Both the position numbers and the translations under genes were made by a program. A stretch of 64,000 bases of DNA from Marivivens donghaensis (lineage in GTDB: Bacteria > Pseudomonadota > Alphaproteobacteria > Rhodobacterales > Rhodobacteraceae): positions 248,001-312,000 of the forward strand of contig NZ_JAUFRA010000006.1 of assembly GCF_030410045.1 (NCBI RefSeq). The letters are read 5' to 3'. Shown here piece by piece: positions 8,469 to 16,759 of this stretch. The stretch's first letter is position 1. Every line of letters begins with the position of its first letter. The notes under the pieces were generated by a model. It was not told where the DNA came from and did not search any database. It was given only the letters and a program-made list of their open reading frames with translations.

Positions 8469-9450
8469 CTGTGAACCCGTCCAAGACCCGCGCAGCGGCT
8501 TGGGTCGGGGTGGTTTCGCCGCGCTGCAACTGGTCCTCGGCCTGCGCCAGTCGTGCCGCCAAGGCTGGATCGCGTTGGAGCCGTTCGAGGAGTTGCAATC
8601 GCACTTCTTCGTGGAACCAATACCGCGCTTGTTCTGCGCGGCGTGCATCCCAATGCCCCTCATCACGGCGCCATTTGGCGAGCGTGGTCATTTCTTCCCA
8701 TGCCTTGGCAATGCCATCGCCCGAATAGGCGGACACGGTCATAGCCTTGGGGAAATCGGCGGGATCTTGGGGGCGTTTGCGCAGGAGGCGCAGGGCACCC
8801 GCATAGTCCGCACAGGTGCGGGTTGCTTGTGGTTTGAGGTCGCCATCCGCCTTGTTCACAAGGATCAGATCGGCAATCTCCATGATGCCGCGTTTGACAC
8901 CCTGCAGTTCGTCGCCACCCGCGGGGGCCAGAAGCAGGGTAAAGATATCGCACATCTCGGCGACCATCGTCTCGGACTGACCGACGCCGACGGTTTCAAT
9001 CAGAACCACGTCAAATCCCGCCGCCTCGCAAAGCGCGATAGCCTCACGCGTGCGACGCGCCACGCCGCCCATTTGCGCCTGCGATGGCGAAGGGCGGATA
9101 AAGGCGTTGGGATCGCGGCTTAGCTGCTCCATCCGCGTTTTGTCGCCAAGGATCGAACCGCCAGACCGTGCCGAGGACGGATCAACGGCAAGCACGGCAA
9201 CGCGCAAGCCAGAGCTGGTGAGCGCAAGGCCGAACGCTTCGATGAACGTGGATTTCCCGACGCCAGGGGTGCCAGACAGACCGATCCGCAGCGCCTGTCT
9301 ATCCGTGCCGAGCGCATCGAGGAGGTCCAGCGCAAGCGCGCGGTGATCGGCGCGACCGCTCTCAACGAGGGTGATCGCGCGGGCAAGAGCACGGCGGTCG
9401 CCTTGTTTCAGGGCTGCGGCGGTTGCGGGAATATCGAATGGTTTTGCCAT
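8461..9450 (-). CDS. meaB: MeaB/ArgK-type GTPase, methylmalonyl-CoA mutase chaperone
   Basis: 329 residues of the G3E P-loop GTPase family. Walker A is GTPGVGKST (60-68). The family signature AVDPSSARSGGSILGDKTRM follows, then the switch region ETVGVGQSE and the NKADGD guanine motif. MeaB-type proteins load and protect adenosylcobalamin in methylmalonyl-CoA or related acyl-CoA mutases. No mutase gene is in the window; cobS and cobT, which finish cobalamin synthesis, lie about 29 kb away and show the cell makes the cofactor. Coupled at its 3' end to the hydrolase gene. Confidence 0.9.
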   Translation of the reverse strand: MAKPFDIPATAAALKQGDRRALARAITLVESGRADHRALALDLLDALGTDRQALRIGLSGTPGVGKSTFIEAFGLALTSSGLRVAVLAVDPSSARSGGSILGDKTRMEQLSRDPNAFIRPSPSQAQMGGVARRTREAIALCEAAGFDVVLIETVGVGQSETMVAEMCDIFTLLLAPAGGDELQGVKRGIMEIADLILVNKADGDLKPQATRTCADYAGALRLLRKRPQDPADFPKAMTVSAYSGDGIAKAWEEMTTLAKWRRDEGHWDARRAEQARYWFHEEVRLQLLERLQRDPALAARLAQAEDQLQRGETTPTQAAARVLDGFTGG

Positions 9451-9531
9451 ACAAACTGTTTAGCGGATGGCACGAGCCTGTCCAGTGCGGCGGTGGGACG
9501 CGGGGTGAATTGGCAAAAGTAGGTGGCGCGG

Positions 9532-10728
9532 TTATTCCGCTGCCACCGTGTCGAGCGATTGCCCCATGACCGTTTGTGCTGCGTCGATCAGAGCGCCAGC
9601 CACCACATCACATTCTTCGAGCGTCAGGCGGGCAGGGAGGCGCACGTCACAGGCATTCATTAGCATCGCGCGGGTTTGTGGCAGGTTGGGTGTTTCGCCC
9701 AAGAACTGCCAGTTCCAAAATGCACGCGCGTTGTCTTGGCTACGACCAAAGACTTGTACTTTGATCCCACGTTCCGCGGCGGCGGCAGCAAATGCTTTGA
9801 CAGCGTTGTCGCCCATGCCAACGAGGTTGAACTGGATCGAGTCCGGTGCGCGGTCTTCGGCGGCGAGTTTGTCGGGCACTGAAATCCAAGGCGAGGCGTT
9901 CAGCTGCGCTGCCACATGGTCATGGTTGCGACGACCGTCAGTGATGCGGCGGTTGATCTCTGGGATCTGGGCACGAACGATGGCGGCAGAGAGGTTGTTG
10001 AGGCGCACGTTGTAGAGCGGCAGTTGGTTCTGCCAGCGTTCAAACGCCTCTTTGAGGCCCATGTTTTTGTTCCAGTTGTGCTCGTACGCACCAGACATGA
10101 TGACCGCGCGGGCAATCAGGTCGGCGTCGTCGGTGACGAGAATGCCGCCTTCGCCAGAGTTGAGCATTTTGTAGCTCTGGAAGCTGAAACAGCCGATCTG
10201 ACCGATGGTGCCGATGTTTTTGCCGTGCCATTTGGTGCCGAGGCTGTGGGCGGCGTCTTCGACAACGGGGATACCTGCGGCGTCACAGGCCTCCATAATT
10301 GCGTCCATGTCAGAGGTGTGGCCGCGCATATGGCTGATGATGACCGCATCCACATCGGGAAGCTTGGCGCGGAAATCGTTCATGTCGATGCGGTAGTTGT
10401 CGGCACATTCACACAGCACGGGAATACAGTCGGCATGTACGATCGAGGATGGCACAGCGGCGAATGTGAAAGCTGGAATCAGGACTTTTGCGTCGCGGGG
10501 CAGGCCGAGCGCCTTGAGCGAGAGGAACAGAGCCGCAGAGCAGGACGACACAGCCAGCGCGTATTTAGAGCCGAGGAATGCTGCGAATTCTTGCTCCAGA
10601 AGGTGAACGGGGGAACCCTCGTTTGTGTAGCGGAACAGATCGCCAGAGGTCAGGAGACGTTCGACTTCGGCCAATGCAGAGGCTGGGATTGCTTCGGCGT
10701 CATAAACATTCGGCGGCAATGTGGTCAT
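9532..10728 (-). CDS. DegT/DnrJ/EryC1/StrS-family aminotransferase
   Basis: 398 residues, PLP enzyme of the sugar aminotransferase family. The PLP-phosphate site (AVSSCSAALFLSLKAL), the aspartate motif VVEDAAHSLGTKWHG, and the Schiff-base lysine in CFSFQSYKMLNSGEGG (Lys187) are present. The family usually aminates keto-sugars, but some members act on other ketones. It lies 81 bases after the puuB-like oxidase gene in the same direction, without sugar genes nearby, so it could belong to the amine cluster. A 12-bp hairpin covers its ribosome binding region. Substrate unknown. Confidence 0.85.
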   Translation of the reverse strand: MTTLPPNVYDAEAIPASALAEVERLLTSGDLFRYTNEGSPVHLLEQEFAAFLGSKYALAVSSCSAALFLSLKALGLPRDAKVLIPAFTFAAVPSSIVHADCIPVLCECADNYRIDMNDFRAKLPDVDAVIISHMRGHTSDMDAIMEACDAAGIPVVEDAAHSLGTKWHGKNIGTIGQIGCFSFQSYKMLNSGEGGILVTDDADLIARAVIMSGAYEHNWNKNMGLKEAFERWQNQLPLYNVRLNNLSAAIVRAQIPEINRRITDGRRNHDHVAAQLNASPWISVPDKLAAEDRAPDSIQFNLVGMGDNAVKAFAAAAAERGIKVQVFGRSQDNARAFWNWQFLGETPNLPQTRAMLMNACDVRLPARLTLEECDVVAGALIDAAQTVMGQSLDTVAAE

Positions 10729-10732
10729 TTTG

Positions 10733-10761
10733 GGATTCCCGAAAACTCATTTCGGAAATCC
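10733..10761 (-). promoter_or_regulatory. Hairpin covering the DegT-gene ribosome binding site
   Basis: 10733-10744 and 10750-10761 form a 12-bp stem with one G-U pair and a 5-base loop. On the minus strand the only purine-rich ribosome binding candidate for the start at 10728 (GGGAA, 7 bases before the ATG) lies inside the 3' arm. No T-run follows, so this is not a standard terminator. It may control translation of the aminotransferase. Confidence 0.5.
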
Positions 10762-10809
10762 TTAACACATGGATTGTTACAATTCTACGAATGTCTGCCT
10801 TAAAGGCGA

Positions 10810-12114
10810 TTAAATGCCGAGTTTGTCGCGCAGACGGAACCATGCCATGGCGAGGGTCAAAAGCGGACCTTGGGCCAGATGGCCTGCGGGGTAGGGGCCT
10901 TGGGGGATGGTGCTAAAGGTGTCAAAGCGTTCGGCCTGACCCGCGACCGCTTCGGCCATGAGTTTCCCTGCAAGCCCCGCCAAAGCGACGCCGTGACCAG
11001 AGTAGCCAGAGACCGACAGGACATTCGGCGCAACGCGGCGCACGACAGGCAAACGTCTGACCGAAATGCCGAGCGAGCCACCCCACGTATGCGTAAAGGG
11101 CACGTGGCGGATTTGCGGGAACATTTCGCCCATGCGTTTGTGCAGTTTGCTGCCGATATCGTCGGGGAACTGCCGCGTGTAGTTGGCACGGCCACCGAAC
11201 AACAAACGGCGATCCTCGGTCAAGCGGAAATAGTTCACCACGTTCGATGAATCGCAGGCGGCGATGTCTTCGCCCAGAACCGTATCGGCCAAATCACCCA
11301 AGGGTTCGGTAACACCGATAAAGCTATTCACGGTCATCACGCGCGCGTCGTTTCCACGATCAAGGCCACGCATATAACCATTGCCCGCAAGGATCACATG
11401 ATCCGCCGTGACGGTTCCATTTTCGCAATGAACGACTGGCTTTGCGCCATGCTGAATGCGCTTTGCCTCGGTCATTTCATAGATTTGGGCACCTGCGGCC
11501 TCTGCCTCGCGGGCGAGGGCGAGGACATAGCGGAGCGGGTGCACATGGCCCGCGCGACGGTTGATGGTGCCGCCCGCGTAGAGTTTGGAATTGACCAAAC
11601 GGCGGAACGCCTTTTCGTTCAGGACCGTCGTTTCATGACCCGGATAGTGTTTGTCCATCAGGTCGTAGATGCGGCGCTCCATCTCGACATCTTTGGCGTC
11701 AAAGCTGCCGTGCGCGATCCCGTGGCGAAAATTCGCTTCTGGGGCGTAGGTGGTGCAGAAATCTTTGACCATGTCGGTGGCTTCGTGCGCCAGCTTCCAC
11801 AGGTCTTGGGCCAGAGGCTGGCCGATCCGCGCACCCAGCCAGATTTGGCTTTTGTTGTAATCGCTGCCAACCTGCCCGCCATTTCGACCCGAAGCCCCCC
11901 AACCCGCGCGATGCGCATCAAGGACGATCACCGACAGCCCCCGTTTGCGCAATTCCCACGCCGCATGAAGGCCAGTGTAGCCCGCACCGACGATCACAAC
12001 ATCCGCCTTTTGATCCCCTGTCAGGGATGGGCGCCGCGGAGGAAGTGGTGTGGTCGCCGCATACCAAGAGGGCGGGAATTCACCGCGCGTGTCATTGCAG
12101 TAGAGCGGGTTCAT
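10810..12114 (-). CDS. puuB: FAD-dependent oxidase, gamma-glutamylputrescine oxidase-like
   Basis: 434 residues, DAO-type flavoprotein. The dinucleotide motif VVIVGAGYTGLHAAWEL (39-55) is followed by the flavin-contact segment GWGASGRNGGQVG, typical of PuuB and related oxidases. The C-terminal GYSGHGVALAGLAGKLMAE is the second FAD-binding piece. PuuB oxidises gamma-glutamylputrescine to the aldehyde, releasing hydrogen peroxide and ammonia. The link to a PuuA-like ligase two genes upstream and overlap with the 75-residue gene (ATGA at 12111-12114) support this role. Other gamma-glutamylated amines are equally possible. Confidence 0.8.
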   Translation of the reverse strand: MNPLYCNDTRGEFPPSWYAATTPLPPRRPSLTGDQKADVVIVGAGYTGLHAAWELRKRGLSVIVLDAHRAGWGASGRNGGQVGSDYNKSQIWLGARIGQPLAQDLWKLAHEATDMVKDFCTTYAPEANFRHGIAHGSFDAKDVEMERRIYDLMDKHYPGHETTVLNEKAFRRLVNSKLYAGGTINRRAGHVHPLRYVLALAREAEAAGAQIYEMTEAKRIQHGAKPVVHCENGTVTADHVILAGNGYMRGLDRGNDARVMTVNSFIGVTEPLGDLADTVLGEDIAACDSSNVVNYFRLTEDRRLLFGGRANYTRQFPDDIGSKLHKRMGEMFPQIRHVPFTHTWGGSLGISVRRLPVVRRVAPNVLSVSGYSGHGVALAGLAGKLMAEAVAGQAERFDTFSTIPQGPYPAGHLAQGPLLTLAMAWFRLRDKLGI

Positions 12115-12338
12115 TCGTCACTCTTGGGTTCGATGGCGACCGTGAATTGGGTTTTCTTTACGGGCTGCGCGACCTCGACCTTATCTTCGCGAAAGGCCGA
12201 AATGCCGTTGAGGGAGGGGCTGTTTTTCATGCTCAGCCGTCCTGCGGATTTCTGAGCCTTCCCCCCATGCGAAAACATCCCCGCCGACCGTGGTCCAGTT
12301 GGTTTTTCCATCTTTGTCGGGCGGCGGGTTGGTTTCAT
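12111..12338 (-). CDS. Uncharacterised 75-residue protein between puuA-like and puuB-like genes
   Basis: Not recognised. The protein is small, soluble, with a basic Lys/Arg/Pro-rich first third (MKPTRRPTKMEKPTGPRSAG), no Cys, no membrane segment, and an acidic end (IEPKSDE). It is supported as a gene by its junctions: its ATG overlaps the stop of the ligase gene as TGATG (12336-12340), and its stop overlaps the start of the oxidase as ATGA (12111-12114). A chance frame would be unlikely to fit both ends so exactly. It may be an accessory factor of the amine pathway or a largely unstructured linker gene; no function is claimed. Confidence 0.65.
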   Translation of the reverse strand: MKPTRRPTKMEKPTGPRSAGMFSHGGKAQKSAGRLSMKNSPSLNGISAFREDKVEVAQPVKKTQFTVAIEPKSDE

Positions 12339-13696
12339 CAGACGTTCAACAGCAAATGTTCACGTTCCCACGGGCTGATCACCTGTAGGAATTCTTCGTA
12401 TTCGGCGCGTTTCACGATGGAATACACGCGGGCGAATTCTGGGCCAAGGATGTCGTGCAGCGTGGTTGCCTCTTCGAAGAGGTCGAGAGCGTCACCCATC
12501 ACGCGCGGCAGATCTTCGTCACCCTCATAGGCGTCGCCTTTGAACGACGGACCTGCGCGGTGTTCTTCCATCATGCCCAGATAGCCGCAGGCCAAGGACG
12601 CCGCGATGCCAAGGTATGGGTTACAGTCCATCCCAGCCAAGCGGTTCTCAATCCGACGCGAGGACGGACCAGAGAGCGGCACGCGGATACCCGTCGTGCG
12701 GTTATCGCGGCCCCACGCAAGGTTGATCGGGGCGGCGTGGTCGCGCACATAACGGCGGTAGCTGTTCACATAGGGCGCCATCACGGCAATCGCGGACGGC
12801 AGGTATTTCTGCATCCCACCGATGAAGTGATAGAACGCGTCCGTTTCGCCACCCTGCGGACCGGAAAAGATGTTCTGACCCGTTTCTATTTCTTTGACCG
12901 AATGGTGGATGTGCATCGCGCTGCCGGGTTCATCGGCAATGGGTTTCGCCATGAAGGTGGCAAAGCAGTTGTGGCGCAGCGCGGCTTCGCGGATCAGGCG
13001 TTTGAAGTAGAACACCTCGTCAGCCAGTTTCACAGGGTCGCCGTGCTGGAGGTTGATCTCAAGCTGACCTGCGCCGCCTTCTTGGGTGATGCCGTCGATT
13101 TCGAACCCTTGAGCTTCGGCAAAGTCGTAGATGTCGTCGATCACAGGGCCGAATTCGTCTACGGCGGTCATCGAATAGGCCTGACGCGCAGCAGCAGGAC
13201 GACCAGAGCGGCCCATCATAGGCTCAATGCTTTTCGCAGGGTCGAGGTTGCGGGCCACGAGGTAGAATTCCATCTCGGGCGCAACAACCGGTTCCCACCC
13301 TTGCTTGCGATACAGCTCCACAACACGCTTCAGAACGTTGCGGGGCGCATATTCGATCGGGTTGCCCTTGCGGTCGTAGGCGTCGTGGATCACCTGCAGC
13401 GTCCAGTCGCCCGTCCACGGTGCAGCGGTCGCTGTGTCGTAGTCAGGCTTCAGGATCATATCGCGTTCGATAAACCCGTCCTCGCCCGCTGCATCCCCCC
13501 ACTCACCTGTGATGGTTTGGTAAAAGATGCTGTCGGGCAGGTGAAAGTATTCTTGGCGCGCGAACTTGGACGCGGGAACGGCCTTGCCGCGGGCAATGCC
13601 GGGCATATCGGCGATAATACATTCAACTTCGTCTAAACGGCGGTCCTTCAGGTATTCCTGAGCCGCCTCGGGTAATTTTTCAGTCCAGTCGGTCAT
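12338..13696 (-). CDS. puuA: Glutamine-synthetase-family ligase, gamma-glutamylputrescine synthetase-like
   Basis: 452 residues. The glutamine synthetase fold is seen through VAPEMEFYLV (metal-binding Glu), GAGQLEINLQHGDP, the AMHIHHSV metal/ATP motif, and NRTTGIRVPLSGPSSRRIENR. The C-terminus ends in SPWEREHLLLNV, as in PuuA proteins. PuuA joins glutamate to putrescine with ATP as the first step of the Puu pathway. The start overlaps the preceding amidotransferase stop by ATGA (13693-13696), and its stop overlaps the 75-residue gene. Substrate could be another primary amine, since such paralogues differ in specificity. Confidence 0.85.
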   Translation of the reverse strand: MTDWTEKLPEAAQEYLKDRRLDEVECIIADMPGIARGKAVPASKFARQEYFHLPDSIFYQTITGEWGDAAGEDGFIERDMILKPDYDTATAAPWTGDWTLQVIHDAYDRKGNPIEYAPRNVLKRVVELYRKQGWEPVVAPEMEFYLVARNLDPAKSIEPMMGRSGRPAAARQAYSMTAVDEFGPVIDDIYDFAEAQGFEIDGITQEGGAGQLEINLQHGDPVKLADEVFYFKRLIREAALRHNCFATFMAKPIADEPGSAMHIHHSVKEIETGQNIFSGPQGGETDAFYHFIGGMQKYLPSAIAVMAPYVNSYRRYVRDHAAPINLAWGRDNRTTGIRVPLSGPSSRRIENRLAGMDCNPYLGIAASLACGYLGMMEEHRAGPSFKGDAYEGDEDLPRVMGDALDLFEEATTLHDILGPEFARVYSIVKRAEYEEFLQVISPWEREHLLLNV

Positions 13697-14379
13697 GACT
13701 GTGGCTCTTTCTGTTTAAAAAATGCGCCGATGCGACGGGCCAGAATGGCGCTATCGGTCGGCTTTTCCGTGTTTTCGATCGCAGTATCGATCAGCGGATC
13801 AGGCACCACGCCCCGCCCACGGCTTTCGGCCAATTTGCCGAGGAAACCGTTCGAGAACTCAGGGTGCGCCTGCACGGTGAACGCTTTGTGCCCATAGCCA
13901 AGCGCGGCATAGGGGCAGGTGTCGTTATAGGCGATGACTTTGGCATCTTTGGGCAATGCGACCACTTGGTCCTGATGCCATGCGTTAAGCGCCACAGCCT
14001 CGCCTGCGAAGTTGTAGACTTGACGGCCAACCATCCAGCCCTTTTCGGACTTTTCGACCTTACCGCCGAGGGCTTGGGCGATGATCTGGTGGCCAAAGCA
14101 AATCCCGACCAGAGGCACAGCCGCCGCATAGACCGCGCGAATGAAGTCTTCGAGCGGCGGAATGAACGGCAAGTCCTCATAGGCGCCGTGGCGCGATCCA
14201 GAGATCAGCCAGCCGTCCGCCGCATGCACGTCGTCGGGCAATTCGCCATCAACGGCAAACCACGTTTCAAAGGTAAACCCCTGACCAGCCAGCAGGTTTT
14301 TAAAGAACACGTCATATTCGCCGTGTTCCGGCCTTAGGTTTTCGGGCGAATGCCCAGCGATCAGAATGCCGATCTTCAT
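13693..14379 (-). CDS. Class I glutamine amidotransferase-like hydrolase
   Basis: 228 residues, GATase1 fold of the GMP-synthase type. The nucleophile elbow GICFGHQIIAQALGG holds the catalytic Cys, and VQAHPEFSNGF holds the His/Glu pair. In the Puu pathway a class I GATase-fold enzyme (PuuD) releases glutamate from gamma-glutamyl-GABA. This protein is of a different GATase subgroup but stands in the matching position between two gamma-glutamyl ligases, so I infer an analogous hydrolytic role. 4-base overlap with puuA downstream, 60-base gap from the second ligase upstream. Confidence 0.8.
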   Translation of the reverse strand: MKIGILIAGHSPENLRPEHGEYDVFFKNLLAGQGFTFETWFAVDGELPDDVHAADGWLISGSRHGAYEDLPFIPPLEDFIRAVYAAAVPLVGICFGHQIIAQALGGKVEKSEKGWMVGRQVYNFAGEAVALNAWHQDQVVALPKDAKVIAYNDTCPYAALGYGHKAFTVQAHPEFSNGFLGKLAESRGRGVVPDPLIDTAIENTEKPTDSAILARRIGAFFKQKEPQS

Positions 14380-14439
14380 AAGTCACCAAATAAGGAGCGT
14401 TAACTCAGGCTACCTGCGGTTTTCACAGGCGGCAATGGG

Positions 14440-15774
14440 TCAGACGGTATCCAGATAAAGGTCTAGGATTTCCTGTTCCGACAACTCGCCCAGATAATGG
14501 AGTTCTTGGCGCTTCGTCATCACAAGGTTGTCAATCAGTGTCCGTGGAAAGACACGTTCCGCAAGGACAGACGTCTCGAACCGATCAATGGCTTGAGCCC
14601 ATGTATCGGGGATCTGCGCCATTTCCTGTTCGTAAGCGTTGCCGCTGATGGGAGGCGGCGGGGTGAGTTTGTCCTCAATCCCGACCAGAGCCGACCCCAG
14701 CACCGCAGCGAGGAACAGATAGGGGTTCACGTCGCCCCCTGCCACGCGGTGTTCGATCCGACGTGCAGCGGGGCTACCGCCTGGCACGCGGATTGACGCT
14801 GTGCGGTTATCGTAGGCCCAGCAAATGCCTGTTGGCGCATGGCTTTCGGGCACAAGGCGCGCATACGAGTTTTCATGCGGGGCAAATACCAACGCCAGAT
14901 CAGGGATGCCGCGTAGACAGCCCGCGATCGCGTGCTTGAGCGTATCGGTGCCCTCAAAGCTGCCGTCGGCAAAGACGTTATTCCCGTCCTCATCCACGAC
15001 CGAGAAATGGACGTGCAGACCGTTGCCTGCGTATTCTTCATAGGGTTTCGCCATAAAGGACGCTGCCATCCCGTGTTTGCGGGCAAGGCCGCGCACCAGC
15101 ATCTTGAACAGATAGGCGTCATCAGCGGCTTTCAGGGCGTCGGCCACGTGGACGAGGTTCATTTCGAACTGGCCGACACCAACCTCAGAGGTTGCCGCCT
15201 CTGTTTCGATCTCCATCAGGTCGCAAGCGTCATAGAGGTCGTTAAAGAAGTTATCGAAGGCATCCAGTGCACGCAGCGACAGGATTTCGCCACCCGCGCG
15301 GCGTTTTCCTGACCGAGGGCTTTTCGGCTGCTGGATTTCTTTGCCACTGTCATCGATGAGGTAGAATTCCATCTCGAAAGCAACAACAGGTTTTAGGCCC
15401 AACTCGGCATAGCGTTTGACGACACGCGACAAGGCGTGGCGCGGATCACCGTCAAACGGCACGCCCTCTTCGGTGAACATCCACATTGGCAAAAGCGCCG
15501 ATGGGGTCTGGAGCCACGGCATCGGAACATAGCCGCGCTCGGTTGGGAAAAGCATCCCGTCAGGGTCGCCAACTTCGAAAACCAAGGGGCTGTCTTCTAC
15601 GTCTTCGCCCCAAATATCGAGGTTCAAAACGGACAGCGGGAACCGCATGCCTTCGGTTTCCATCTTACGCGCAAATTTTACAGGGATGCGTTTGCCCCGT
15701 GCCTGACCGTTAAGGTCGGCAGCGCCCGCGCGAATGCTGCGGATATGCGGATTCTCGTCCAGCCAACTACTCAT
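14440..15774 (-). CDS. Second glutamine-synthetase-family ligase
   Basis: 444 residues. Motifs: VAFEMEFYLI, GVGQFEMNLVHV, NGLHVHFSVVDEDGNN, NRTASIRVPGGSPAARRIEHRVAGGDVNPY. It is clearly a paralogue of the PuuA-like ligase but diverges in the N-terminal third, so it probably ligates glutamate to a different amine or amino acid. The start at 15774 has GGTGAG 5 bases upstream. A 178-base gap with two palindromes lies before it, suggesting its own regulated promoter in addition to read-through from the transporter genes. Confidence 0.82.
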   Translation of the reverse strand: MSSWLDENPHIRSIRAGAADLNGQARGKRIPVKFARKMETEGMRFPLSVLNLDIWGEDVEDSPLVFEVGDPDGMLFPTERGYVPMPWLQTPSALLPMWMFTEEGVPFDGDPRHALSRVVKRYAELGLKPVVAFEMEFYLIDDSGKEIQQPKSPRSGKRRAGGEILSLRALDAFDNFFNDLYDACDLMEIETEAATSEVGVGQFEMNLVHVADALKAADDAYLFKMLVRGLARKHGMAASFMAKPYEEYAGNGLHVHFSVVDEDGNNVFADGSFEGTDTLKHAIAGCLRGIPDLALVFAPHENSYARLVPESHAPTGICWAYDNRTASIRVPGGSPAARRIEHRVAGGDVNPYLFLAAVLGSALVGIEDKLTPPPPISGNAYEQEMAQIPDTWAQAIDRFETSVLAERVFPRTLIDNLVMTKRQELHYLGELSEQEILDLYLDTV

Positions 15775-15870
15775 GTCTCACCCGTTTAAGAGGGCCGTTG
15801 ACAAGGCAATGGTACGGGGTGGCGCGCGGAATACGCAGCCACGTCACAGGTCCATGCCCTTGGCCCTTCA

Positions 15871-15883
15871 TTGATCGGATCAA
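15871..15883. promoter_or_regulatory. Inverted repeat, possible operator (TTGAT-CGG-ATCAA)
   Basis: A perfect 5+5 inverted repeat around a 3-base centre, 97 bases upstream of the second ligase gene. It shares the TTGAYC half-site with the palindrome at 15932 and the repeat at 18537, which suggests one regulator, perhaps of the GntR/FCD or LacI kind. No regulator gene is present in the cluster. Confidence 0.4.
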
Positions 15884-15931
15884 ACCCCGTCGCTTGGGTT
15901 GTAGCTGCCGCTCGCGCGGACCCACCCGGTA

Positions 15932-15945
15932 AATTTGATCAAATT
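15932..15945. promoter_or_regulatory. 14-bp palindrome, possible operator (AATTTGATCAAATT)
   Basis: A perfect palindrome starting 13 bases past the permease stop region and 158 bases before the second ligase start, next to an AT-rich TATAC/CATAAT stretch that could serve as a minus-strand -10 element. AT-rich sequence stands out in this GC-rich genome. Likely operator or promoter region for the ligase-oxidase part of the cluster. Confidence 0.45.
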
Positions 15946-15952
15946 ATGTATA

Positions 15953-16759
15953 CTACCGGATCAGATTTAGACGCAAGCGTATTTTAGCACGATTTGTTTG
16001 CGGCAAATGGCGGTTAAGCTGTTTGTTGATCAGCCCGAAGGTGCCGATCACGGTCAGCGTCAGCAGGATAAAGAACCCAGCGAGGATCGGGTAAGGGATA
16101 AACGGGTTGAACGTTTTGTCCGCAAAATAGCTCGCGTAATAGAGCGCATCACCCATCTGGCTGCGCGCAGGAAAGCCCGACATGAAAACCAGCGTTGTGG
16201 CGTGGAACAAGAAGATCGCTTCGTTCGTGTAGGCTGGCCACGCGAGGCGGAGCATGGTCGGTAAGGTGATCCGACGGAACCGTTTCCAGCCCGACATGCC
16301 ATAGGCGTCTGCCGCCTCAATGTCGCCTTTGGGGATCGACATCAACGCGCCGTAAAAAATCTCTGCCGAATAGGCCGCCGTGTTGAGGAACAAAACGATC
16401 AACGCGCCGAGCCATGCCGAGGTCAGCGGGGTAAAGATCGGATAGGCGCCCTTGAGGCTCTGGAAGGTGAAGTAGGCAAAGAAGAACTGGATGAACAGCG
16501 GCGACCCACGGAACACAAAGATGAACCACTCAGCGGGTTTGCGGAACATCGGGTTGTGGTGCGCTTTGCCGACAGCGGTCGCCACGGCCAAGAAGAACCC
16601 AGACACCAGCGCCAAAAGGCCAAAGTAGATGTTCCAGATCATCCCCGATCCGATCAGCACGACCTGCTGACAGATGGTAAAGTTATCACGCGGCAGCAGC
16701 CGTTCGCCAATGCCCAAGCTGCGCAATCCGTAGTCCGATAGGATATCCCAACAGGTCAT
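15953..16759 (-). CDS. Polar amino acid ABC transporter permease (HisM type)
   Basis: 268 residues, inner-membrane permease. The ATPase-contact EAA loop is seen as DIEAADAYGMSGWKRFRRITLPTML. Five or so membrane segments, including MIWNIYFGLLALVSGFFLAVATAVG at the start. These permeases pair with a HisQ-type partner to import polar or basic amino acids. Its ATG overlaps the stop of the other permease gene (ATGA, 16756-16759). Upstream part of the amine-catabolic cluster. Confidence 0.88.
   Translation of the reverse strand: MTCWDILSDYGLRSLGIGERLLPRDNFTICQQVVLIGSGMIWNIYFGLLALVSGFFLAVATAVGKAHHNPMFRKPAEWFIFVFRGSPLFIQFFFAYFTFQSLKGAYPIFTPLTSAWLGALIVLFLNTAAYSAEIFYGALMSIPKGDIEAADAYGMSGWKRFRRITLPTMLRLAWPAYTNEAIFLFHATTLVFMSGFPARSQMGDALYYASYFADKTFNPFIPYPILAGFFILLTLTVIGTFGLINKQLNRHLPQTNRAKIRLRLNLIR

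Noticed and set aside
12455..13636. 393-residue plus-strand open frame
   Set aside because: Antisense to the PuuA-like gene; codon-position composition fits the minus-strand gene.
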